A DNA stretch of 64,000 nucleotides from the NCBI GenBank assembly GCA_002077065.1, contig NAJO01000001.1:434001-498000 (forward strand), read 5' to 3'. Position numbers and translations under genes: made by a program. Position 1 is the first letter of the stretch. Each line of letters begins with the position of its first letter. Origin of the DNA: Cryoendolithus antarcticus (Eukaryota; Ascomycota; Dothideomycetes; Cladosporiales; Cladosporiaceae). The notes under the pieces are model-generated. The model was not told the origin of the DNA and made no database searches. It saw only the letters and a program-made list of their open reading frames with translations. Shown piece after piece: positions 43,280 through 51,390 of this stretch.

Positions 43280-43611
43280 GTGCGGTCGCAAGCAAGTTAG
43301 AGCATACCGGGTTTCCTTACGGAAAGAGGGCACTGGGGTCACTCGAGTGCTTGGTCGTGCCTGCCCGACGGCAGACACACGGATGCAGAATATCAAAATC
43401 TTTCTCTCTTCTTTCCTGCTGCTTCTTTAAATCCCAAGCATACCACACGCAGTAAAACACAACGAGAAGAGAAGGGGAAATGAGGGGAAACAGCTGTGAG
43501 TGTCGAGGTTTTCTGCGGCTCCCTCTCTTCAACGCGCGCTGACCTGTCGATGTGACTCTGGCGCTCGAGTGAGCCGGCCGTTGGCGAGAGAAGCATAGTC
43601 CGTCATCGACA
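43280..43611. other. Intergenic between F-box paralogues 3 and 4
   Basis: 332 bp spacer; the inferred promoter of paralogue 4 lies here. Nothing recognised. Confidence 0.4.
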
Positions 43612-44463
43612 ATGGCAGCGACTATGGGCGACGACGATATGCATGCCTCCAAGATCGTTGCATCCGCGGCTGAAGCTGCAGCCGCCGCGACTGGAATGGC
43701 CGCTGTAGCCACTTTACTAAGCGGTAGACGCCGTGCGATGGAAGAGGTCTCAAGGGTGACTTTCGTCACGAGTACTGCTACAACCACCGGAACAACGGTG
43801 CCTCTCTCACCATTTGAGATCTTCGCGAGAGCAAGTCAATCTGCCAAGAAGATCTTCGATACTCCAGAGCTGCTTGAAGCCGTCATGAGCTGCATAACCG
43901 ACATTGCGACTCTATTCAAGCTGAGAAGGGTCAGCAAGACTTTCAAGCGTACGATCCATGGCTCGGTCAAGGTCAAGCAGCGCATGTTCCTCCAGGCGCA
44001 CCGCAGGCGACCTGAGCAGAGGCTGAAGGACTTTGCTGAGCTCAATCCCCTTCCCAAAGATCCTCGCTTGACTCCAGGACCCCTCAAGCACTTCGACTTC
44101 GAACGATGTCACGTTACAGGTACCAGCGCCCTTTTGGAATGCGATTGTGCGACGTACTATCGCGAATGGGACTGGGAGAGCATCGACAGCTTCCTCATAA
44201 GCGCCGACTTTCAGTTGAATGAGTCTGACGATGAGCCAGCCAAGCAATTGTGGGAGTCGATGCGCATCATGAACGTCGCTGTGGCTCTACGCATCAGGTT
44301 TGGCGATTTTATAAGGGATTCACTACTTGACCCTTTTGGCGAGGAGATCGCGCTGCCACGTGATAGTACCATGGGAGATCTGCTGCGCGCGCTTTGCATA
44401 TACCGCGACGCTGTCGTGAGGGCATACATCAACACCACAAGAAGGAGGGTTGCAAACCGCTAA
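43612..44463 (+). CDS. F-box-like paralogue 4 (intact)
   Basis: Intact copy of 283 codons, no intron. The N-terminus is an Ala-rich helix (VASAAEAAAAATGMAAVATL), followed by a Thr/Ser linker. The core reads IFDTPELLEAVMSCITDIAT, LFKLRRVSKTFKRTIHGSV and KVKQRMFLQAHR. Then come ELNPLPKDPRLTPGPLKHFD, QLWESMRIMNVAVALRIRF and the terminal DSTMGDLLRALCIYRDAV. It is the best full-length reference for the two interrupted copies downstream, because it keeps every block in one frame. Function inferred as an F-box adaptor. Confidence 0.65.
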   Translation: MAATMGDDDMHASKIVASAAEAAAAATGMAAVATLLSGRRRAMEEVSRVTFVTSTATTTGTTVPLSPFEIFARASQSAKKIFDTPELLEAVMSCITDIATLFKLRRVSKTFKRTIHGSVKVKQRMFLQAHRRRPEQRLKDFAELNPLPKDPRLTPGPLKHFDFERCHVTGTSALLECDCATYYREWDWESIDSFLISADFQLNESDDEPAKQLWESMRIMNVAVALRIRFGDFIRDSLLDPFGEEIALPRDSTMGDLLRALCIYRDAVVRAYINTTRRRVANR

Positions 44464-44763
44464 GCATGAGGACTTTGGCCAGGGCTTTCGAAGTGGTGCG
44501 GTCAAGGATGGTGCGTTTGCGGGGCGCTAAAAGTACAGTCATGGATCAAACGTGCCTCTTGACACACGGGTGCATCACTCAGTCGCACTTTCCTTCAACG
44601 ACCTTTGTAGCGCCTACTCCAATACTAGAGGTCGCAGCTTACGCCTTCACCTACCTTCCCACCACCCTACATGGTTTATAGATTGAAGTCGTCGAAGCAT
44701 TCAATAGTCCTTCGTACTTTGACATGAGACATCTAGGGTAAGCATTCGTCACCCCCAGGAACA
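44464..44763. other. Intergenic between F-box paralogues 4 and 5
   Basis: 300 bp spacer; nothing recognised. Confidence 0.4.
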
Positions 44764-45648
44764 ATGCTTCCGCAAAGTACTGATCTTGTTCCCTTCAGGT
44801 CCCACCAGATACCAGCTCTCCAGCCCCCCGAAATGAACAACGCAAGCACAGAGCTCATGTCCGCCTCGGCATCAAGGGCGAAGCATGCTAAAGCCCTAGC
44901 CGCGCTCGCAACGAAGCACGCCGAATGGGCAGCAGTCGTGGCCGACCATGCAGTGAGGACCGTTGCGGAGAAATCGAATATGCGGAAGACGAAGACAACT
45001 GCCCTTGTGAAGCAGCGCATAGCGGCGAGCCCGAAATCTACGATCCTCGACACTGCACTCACAGCCTCTGAGAGGGTGTTTGCAATCACCGAGCTCACTG
45101 AAGCGATCCTGTCCGAAGATGCCATTTCCATGCGCCAGCCTTTCCTGCTCCAACGTACTAGCAGACACTTCTCCGACACCATCAAGGGGTCAATCGCACT
45201 TCGCCTGAAGCTCTGGCTGCACCCAAAGCCTGACCTCGTGTTCTCTGGCATCAACCCTCTGCTCATCGATTTGAAGCAACGTCCCAGCTGCCTCGACGAC
45301 GTGGACCTCCGTGACGACTACGATCCTAGCGTTGCACTTTAGTTATGTCACGATCGTGACACTAAGGACAAGAGAGTTCACGTTGCGAAGCTTATGAGCT
45401 TTGCTAATGGCGACGCTATCAAGTCCGGATCGTGGCAGAACATGTTCATCTACGAGGACGCGCTGATGACACAGCTGTCCATCTATCACGGACTGAAGAG
45501 AGGAGATCCATATGGGCGAATCGAGTCGGGCAACACTCTTGGCGACTTCATGAGGGCGCCAGCGGTGATCAGTATGCGGGATCTGGGACGATACTTCGGG
45601 CAGATCGCTCAAGAATTAGACGGCGAAGATTACACCAGTGACGGATGA
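44764..45648 (+). pseudogene. F-box-like paralogue 5, interrupted by one TAG
   Basis: Frame of 192 codons from 44764, ending at TAG (45340-45342), then 101 further codons open in the same frame to 45648. Upstream: an Ala-rich helix (KHAKALAALATKHAEWAAVV), then VFAITELTEAILSEDA, FLLQRTSRHFSDTIKGSI, LRLKLWLHPK and FSGINPLLIDLKQR. Downstream: SGSWQNMFIYEDAL and GNTLGDFMRAPAVISMRDLG, matching the C-terminal blocks of intact copies. The region at the break is variable in the family. A short intron around the TAG is not supported, as no suitable donor-acceptor pair of normal length is seen. Recent nonsense mutation, readthrough or sequence error are the options; both parts together equal a full-length member. 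Confidence 0.6.
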
Positions 45649-46249
45649 ACAGTCACAGGCAGATTGAATGGAGGGACTAAATGATCTTTGCGACGATAAG
45701 GTGTGCCTGCGAGGAGTGGCACTTGCATGTGTTGGTCTCGGCGATACTCGCACGGCTACATGGAGCTGGCGAGCTCTCATGCGTCTGGGGGAAGCGGACT
45801 GGCGTTGTTGTCGATGTCAGCTAAGTTGCTGCAACATTGCGTCCTGGGTGGTACCTTCCCAGTACGAATACTGGATGCATGGGCAACGTCGGAGGAAGTC
45901 TCGCAAAGTAGTGAAGGGCAGCGATGGCAAAGTGAGGACTGTCAAGAGGTAGAGATAGCTTGTGCACGAGCATCGTCCTGTAATGCACGCAGAAGAGTTA
46001 GTAAGTCGCGCCTTCCGTTCGTGATCTCGTTAGCAGCAGCCTCAGTGCAATTGTAAGCCTGGAGCGCTCATTCAGTACCTCTCTCTGACTACTGGCTCGT
46101 GACAGTACTAGATCAATCATTCCTCACGACGTCTGTGCCGAAGCCTCTCCAGTGGTCACTCACTACTCTCACCCCAGGTCCTACAGAACAGCCCTATCAA
46201 AGCTGCAGCTTACAGCTCACACCAGAGATCGGCCTGTTAATCACACAGT
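45649..46249. other. Intergenic between F-box paralogues 5 and 6
   Basis: 601 bp. A 94-codon plus-strand frame (45668-45952) has no resemblance to the family and is not called. Nothing else is recognised. Confidence 0.4.
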
Positions 46250-47125
46250 ATGTTTCCACACGACGAGCCACGGGCCACTCTGGCAGTTATGGCGAAGCAA
46301 GCAGCGCACATGGCCGGAATCGCCAACAAGAAGGCCGCCTGGGCCACCGACATGGCGTCGCGGGCCGCCAATCTCGCCGCCGCCGCCGCCGCCGATGCAC
46401 CTGAAGCCGATACGATGCTGCTGGGCACGAACGCGAACGAAATCAGCTCGAGCACACAGCCAAAGGAGGTCGTCATGCAGAGCGACCATCAAGCTCACCA
46501 GGTCTTCGCCACTCCGGAACTCCTCGAAGCGATACTGCTATGCGACAGTATCGATATTCGTCACTTGTTCTCCCTGCAACGTGTCGACAAGCAGTTCCAG
46601 AACACTATCTCGGGCTCGATCGAACTTCGTCAAAATATGTTCCTCGACTCTACGGCAGCCGACATCATTGCAGGTGGCGTAACGAGTCCTCTACTGCGTA
46701 GAAATCAGTGCCTGGGACTGCTGCGCGGCTTGTAAATCCGTGTATTCGCATGGAGACGCAGGGGCGAGCTGGACTGTAATCGAGACTGCGAAATAGCTGG
46801 CACATCTCCAACTTGGCGTCCCCGCTGGAGAGCTGGTGCCATGGATGTGGAAAAAGTAAGGCGATTCGCTGCAGGGCAGAGTTCGGCACGGGGATCGTGG
46901 CAGAAGACTGTTATAAAGCGCGGCGCAAGCCGTGTGACCTTGACTCTTGACTGCAATACCGGAATTAGTGACTTCGACGAGGATGCTTCCGTGGGAATCG
47001 GCAATACGCTTGGTGAGCTCATGCAAGGGCTGGCGATTCTGAGTGTGGCGAAACTTGACGCATACTTTCACGAGCTCTCCAAAGCGATGGCGGATGTATG
47101 TCCAAGCGCAGAAGAGAAGAGTTGA
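46250..47125 (+). pseudogene. F-box-like paralogue 6, interrupted by one TAA
   Basis: Frame of 161 codons from 46250, TAA at 46733-46735, then 129 codons open in the same frame to 47125. Upstream: an Ala-rich helix (MAKQAAHMAGIANKKAAWAT, with a GCC-repeat Ala run near 46375-46396), VFATPELLEAILLCDS, LFSLQRVDKQFQNTISGSI and ELRQNMFLDS. Downstream: ARGSWQKTVIKRGAS and GIGNTLGELMQGLAILSVAK, the family's C-terminal blocks. The Trp of the conserved segment is kept. The stop lies in the variable middle, close to where paralogue 5 is broken. Last copy of the tandem run. Whether it makes a protein is unknown. Confidence 0.6.
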
Positions 47126-47529
47126 TGAGGCGGGGCCAGGTACGAGCGCCCGGGAAATTAATGTATGTGTGGCGAGACACCTCTGCAGCAGACGGACTTC
47201 TTTGTCTCCTCGAAAGCGTCAGCCAGGCTTTTGTGCTCCCGCGAACGCAGCCACTGTAGTGATAGCAGCCTACCACGCAGCGGAGAAACAGACACCGTCT
47301 GGCTGTCGGATCTTGCTTTGCATCGAGCTTCTCCCGGATACAGCAGTGTTATCCTGCAACGCCGTGGTCAAGCTAATAACAGCAGTACTCACGCGGGGGA
47401 TGTTGGAAAAAGCGTGGGTGCGGACAGGAGATTGGATGGAAGCAATGAGATAGTGGTATCTTAGAGTACTCACACAGCGTCCTCCACCGGAACACCAACC
47501 CAATGCATACCCTTTCCTCAAACCCAGTC
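47126..47529. other. Intergenic
   Basis: 404 bp between F-box paralogue 6 (plus) and the EBP2 stop (minus); convergent 3' sequence. Nothing recognised. Confidence 0.45.
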
Positions 47530-48798
47530 TTACATCTTCGCCCGTCTCGCCTTCCCCGGCCTCGCCTTCCCAGCCGGTTTTCCACCAGGCTTCCCCTTCA
47601 TCCTCTTCGCCGAAAACCCACTCACATCCCCCGAACTCCTCGCATCATTGCTCTTAGCAAACCGCTTCTTGCCTCCAAACCCAAACTTCTCGTCCTTCTT
47701 AGCCCTCTTCCTCGGCCCCTCCCTATCCCCACGCGCCCCACTCGCTCTCCGATCTTCCTTGTCTTTCTTTGCGGTCGTAGCAGCGTCTTCGAGAGCGACG
47801 TCGAACATGTCGTCCTCTTTTGCGCTGCCGAGCTCGGCGCCTTGACGTTTCCGTTTGAGGAGGCCGATCTTCTCCATTGTGTCTCGTTTTGATGCTGCGC
47901 GTTCTTGGAGTTTTGCGACTTGCACCTGCTTGCCGAATTTCTTCAAGTCCCGTTGCCGTCTGGCGTCACCGCTAGCTTTCTTCCGCGCAGCTTCATCCAC
48001 AAGCTTCGCTTTTACCTTGCCCATCAGCTCCTCGGACTTTACCATCTCGGCGAAATAGTCTGTGGGTCGCGTAAAAGCCACACCTTCCTTCTTCAGCTTC
48101 ACGCGGGCTTCTTTGACAGCATGTAGGGATTGGGCGTAGAAGGCTAGCTCCCGATTGAGGTCGTCTTCGGCGTCTGGGATCTCTAGAGGTGTGGCGGAGG
48201 TAACGGATTGGAGTTCTGAGAATGGGAGCGCGGACGGCAGGGCGAAGGATTTGAGCGCTCGCGTGAGGGCGGCGGTATTATTTATTGTTAGGCGTTGGTG
48301 AGGGATCACGTCGCCTTTGTCTTCTGAGGCTATGGATTCAATGTCGGAGAGGGGGATGTCGTTCTCGTCTTCTTCATCGTCGTCCTCTTGCTCGCCGTCA
48401 TCGAGCGGAACGCCGTTCGGAAGGTCGTCAACCTCGTCGCCGGAGTCTGACTCGGATTCATCGCTGAGTTCACCGACTGCTGCGCCAAATATGCGCTCGT
48501 CGGCCGCTTCAAGGTCCTCGTCGTCGTCGTTGTCTGATTCCCAGCCGTCTGCTTCCTCGTCTGCGTCTGCAGCTTGGTTCTCAGCGGGCAGAGCCTTGCC
48601 TTTCGACGGCGCCTGCACAGCAGGTGCTACATCGCCGTTCAAAGTCACTCCATTGCCGTTCTCACTTGCATGCACTACCTGCTGCTTCTTCTTCCGCTTC
48701 TCAGCATCCTTCTGAAACTTCTTCTGTCGCTCAAGCTTATGATCAACTCCCTGATGTCGCTCAAGCGCAGCCTTCAGACTCTTCTCTTTCTTCGCCAT
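47530..48798 (-). CDS. EBP2: rRNA-processing protein Ebp2
   Basis: Nucleolar factor for 27S pre-rRNA processing and 60S assembly. One intron-free frame of 422 residues. The N-terminus is basic (MAKKEKSLKAALERHQGVDH), followed by long acidic stretches (DGWESDNDDDEDLEAADE, GEQEDDDEEDENDIPLSD). The conserved Ebp2 domain begins around LTINNTAALTRALKSFALP and includes LNRELAFYAQSLHAVKEARV, FTRPTDYFAEMVKSEELMGK, KKFGKQVQVAKLQERAASKR and FDVALEDA. The tail is Lys/Arg/Gly-rich with FGFGGKKRFAKSNDARSSGD, the family signature. It diverges from the HSBP1 gene by 242 bp. Confidence 0.95.
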   Translation of the reverse strand: MAKKEKSLKAALERHQGVDHKLERQKKFQKDAEKRKKKQQVVHASENGNGVTLNGDVAPAVQAPSKGKALPAENQAADADEEADGWESDNDDDEDLEAADERIFGAAVGELSDESESDSGDEVDDLPNGVPLDDGEQEDDDEEDENDIPLSDIESIASEDKGDVIPHQRLTINNTAALTRALKSFALPSALPFSELQSVTSATPLEIPDAEDDLNRELAFYAQSLHAVKEARVKLKKEGVAFTRPTDYFAEMVKSEELMGKVKAKLVDEAARKKASGDARRQRDLKKFGKQVQVAKLQERAASKRDTMEKIGLLKRKRQGAELGSAKEDDMFDVALEDAATTAKKDKEDRRASGARGDREGPRKRAKKDEKFGFGGKKRFAKSNDARSSGDVSGFSAKRMKGKPGGKPAGKARPGKARRAKM

Positions 48799-49040
48799 GC
48801 TCGTTGTGTTGCGGAAGGATTGTTTGTGAATCTGGAATTAGATATCTAGCTTCACTAAATGCTCGAAGTCGAAAAAGTCCAGAGCTGGGGTACGGAATCC
48901 GGCCGCATGCGAGTCATGTCAGATCGCGCATCCACATCCCGCCGAGCCTCCTCTTGCCCTGGACCTCATGTATTCACTGCCACGACGGCAAGGATGTCAT
49001 GCAGGTAGCATAGCGTGTGCAGCGCCGAACACTCGCAGCC

Positions 49041-49391
49041 ATGTCTTCCGACGCGACTATCTCCGCACAAGTCAATAAGCTGAACCTCAATCAATCTGTA
49101 ACTCTACCATTTCCCCTTTCGCCATTCAACCTTGCTAACGCCCTCGTAGTCCACAGAAACAGATGCCTCTGAGCTCGTCTCGGTTGTGGACGATCTGCTG
49201 AACCAGCTCGGCTCCAAGTTTAGTACGCTGTCAAGCGAGCTGATCAGCAAAAGCGAGTCTACCAAATGGCGATGCCAAGTAAAGCTCGAAGTTAACGTGT
49301 GGCAGTGGACGAGATGTCGCGTCGGCTCGACAACCTCGAGGCGACGATACAAGCGGGTAGTGCGCAGGCAGCTTCCGATGGCGAGGAGTAG
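49041..49391 (+). CDS. Heat shock factor-binding protein 1 (HSBP1)
   Basis: Small coiled-coil protein that in animals binds and damps the HSF1 trimer and is also linked to WASH assembly. Exons 49041-49097, 49150-49252 and 49306-49391 give 81 residues. The joined core reads TDASELVSVVDDLLNQLGSK, FSTLSSELISKMDEMSRRLD, NLEATIQAG, which lines up along its whole length with HSBP1 (SVVQTLLQQMQDKF ... DDMSSRIDDLE). To restore this, the second intron must start with GC (GCGAGT at 49253) and end GGCAG at 49305, a 53-nt GC-AG intron with a GTTAAC branch-like site. No GT donor there gives the frame. It lies divergent to EBP2. Confidence 0.85.
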
Positions 49392-49555
49392 CGGTGCTGC
49401 CAGCGTATAATACCGCACCATCCAAACCGGCGTTAGCTAGATTCGATTTGTGGCATCGACTGTGGCCTTCTTGCGCAGGCTTCGGTCTATGAGTATCTAT
49501 GCCTCGCTATATCATGCACTCCGCCACGAGCTGGCTGGACAAGAAGAAAAGCAAC

Positions 49556-50894
49556 TCAAGCATCGACCGAACTCGAGTTCCGTCTCCTCTCCCGGTCCTC
49601 CGCCTCCGCCTGTCTCTCCTTTACCTTCATCTCATCCCCTTTCGCATACTTCCCCCCAGCGGGCCCCCTGTCCCCCTTCGCCACCTGGCCCGACATCGGC
49701 GCACTCTGCGCCAGCGCCTCCGCCTTCTCCGTCGTCCACGCCTCCAGCATACCTTCGACCTGCGGACCCCAGAAAGTCTCGCCCTTGGCCAGCTCGGAGT
49801 ACTGGAAGACGTTCTTGCCTAGCTCGAAGTCGCCTTGCCGCGAGCGGGTCAGGGACGCCATGATGCCTAGAGAGCCGACAGCGAGACCGAGGTCGTGGCA
49901 CAGGCTCCGGACGTAGAAGCCGGAGGTTACGGTCATGCGGATGCGGCAGGCGGAGGCGGGGCAGGGTTGTTGCGGAGGCGCGGTTGGTGCTGTCTGGGGT
50001 GGTACTTGGGGTGCTGAGCTTGACCTGGGCCGCTTGGGTGATTGCGTCACGTCCTCGTCGAATCCTTCGTCATCATCAACCTCGCGTTTCCGCTTCTGAG
50101 CAACTTCTTCACCGGACGGAGAAGCAGCAGCAGCCTCAGGCTCTGGCGTGATCTCTGTCCCAAAGTGCAAGATCTTGTCCGCAAACACTTTCTCCTCCCT
50201 CCCCGCCTCCGCCTCAGGCCAGCGATACTCATGCGTCCCACCCTCCATCCACTCCACCATTTCCAGCTTCTCAACCTCCACAGGCCGCTCTTCAATCTCC
50301 ACAGGTACCTCCTTCCCCTCCCTCGCATACTCATACAACCTTTTCCCTTGAATGCGAATCGCACTGAATATCGGCGGCCGCTGCATGATCTTCCCCCTGA
50401 ACCTCCCCATCGCCTCCTCCACGATCTCCCTCGTAACGTGCTCAGATCCCTTCTTCGCGACGACCTTCCCCTCCGTATCGTACGAGTCCGTCGCCCGCCC
50501 AAACAACAACACAGCCTCGTAGCTCTTCGTGCACGCCAAAAAGTTCCCCAGACTCTTCGTGCCCGAGCCTACACCCAGGATCAACACCCCCGTCGCCAGC
50601 GGATCAAGCGTCCCTCCATGCCCCATCTTGATCTGAACGGGCTTGACGAATTTCTTCGACCGCTTCTTGCGCTGATTGTGCGACTCGACCATTTGGCGTT
50701 GCCGCTCGGCGTCGACCCATGGTTTGAAGAGTTTGGAGGGGTTGAAGTGCGTTTGTACGTCGCGGATTACTTGGGCGGAGGTGATGCCGCGGGGTTTGTT
50801 GATAGCTGTGGATGTCAGTCGAATGATGCTTTGGTTGTAGGGACTAGAACCCTACGGTACCGAAGCAGCCTTCTGGGATTTTGGTGGAGGTCAT
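49556..50894 (-). CDS. PUS4: tRNA pseudouridine-55 synthase (Pus4/TruB)
   Basis: Makes pseudouridine 55 in the T-loop of tRNAs, in mitochondria and cytoplasm in yeast. Exons 50894-50861 and 50805-49556 give 427 residues. The junction (donor GTACCG, acceptor CACAG) restores CFAINKPRGITSAQVIRDVQ, motif I of TruB. The catalytic motif is GHGGTLDPLATGVLILGVGS, with the Asp. Motifs KSYEAVLLFGRATDSYDTEG and QRPPIFSAIRIQGKRLYEYA follow, then RMTVTSGFYVRSLCHDLG. Between the last two lies an inserted low-complexity stretch of about 75 residues (acidic, with KRKREVDDDE and SPKRPRSSS, possible nuclear signals). The Lys/Glu-rich tail is also an extension. The donor GTACCG is unusual, but the homology across the junction is exact. 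Confidence 0.92.
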
Positions 50895-51390
50895 TGTGGA
50901 GGCGGTTTTGGAGATGTCGGCTAGTGACTTCCAGATCGTGTCGCGGACTGGCATCGAGGGGTCGTAGAGGTGTGCGAGTGTGAGCGCTAAGCTTGAGTCA
51001 CTTTCCCGGGTTCTCAGGTGGACTCGACATGAAATGTCGGTTGCGTAGACGATGAGAACGATGGTTAGCCAGATGTCTCAGCGACACTATATTTTGGAGT
51101 TCCTGGTGTGATACGGTGCCTCAATAAGTGCAAGAGACGCTGATCCGTCTGAAGAGAGGATGTTGACGTCCCATCACGGTCATTCACATGCAAGCAATTT
51201 GAGGAAGCTCAAGCATGACTAAGCACTCTACAAGCTCTCAGACGCGCTTCTGGCACACTTCACGCGCAGCTTGACAATTGTCTCTCGGCCATACTCACAA
51301 TGCCCTTCTGGAAATCCCTCGCCTCGACATCTCAATCGCCTCACTTATCACCACCTCCCTGCGTCACGACACCCTCCTCAACCCTCCATA
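50895..51390. promoter_or_regulatory. Divergent intergenic region, PUS4 / RFTS protein
   Basis: 496 bp between divergent starts. In-frame codons from 51271 precede the chosen RFTS-protein start but look like a Pro/His/Ser-rich leader. Promoters are inferred here. Confidence 0.45.

Noticed and set aside
45668..45952. 94-codon frame between F-box paralogues
   Set aside because: Cys/Trp/Arg-rich, no relation to the neighbouring family and no domain.
46679..46800. Intron from a GTAACG donor to an ATAG acceptor removing the TAA of paralogue 6
   Set aside because: Possible on paper, but intact paralogues have no intron and the donor is weak; left for transcript data.
35607..47125. RIP (repeat-induced point mutation) as the cause of the stops
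   Set aside because: The TGG to TGA change in paralogue 1 would need a C-to-T change in a CpC rather than the preferred CpA context, and the copies are not AT-enriched.
50042..50983. 313-codon plus-strand frame over PUS4
   Set aside because: Antisense of the pseudouridine synthase; Arg/Leu/His-rich and without motifs.
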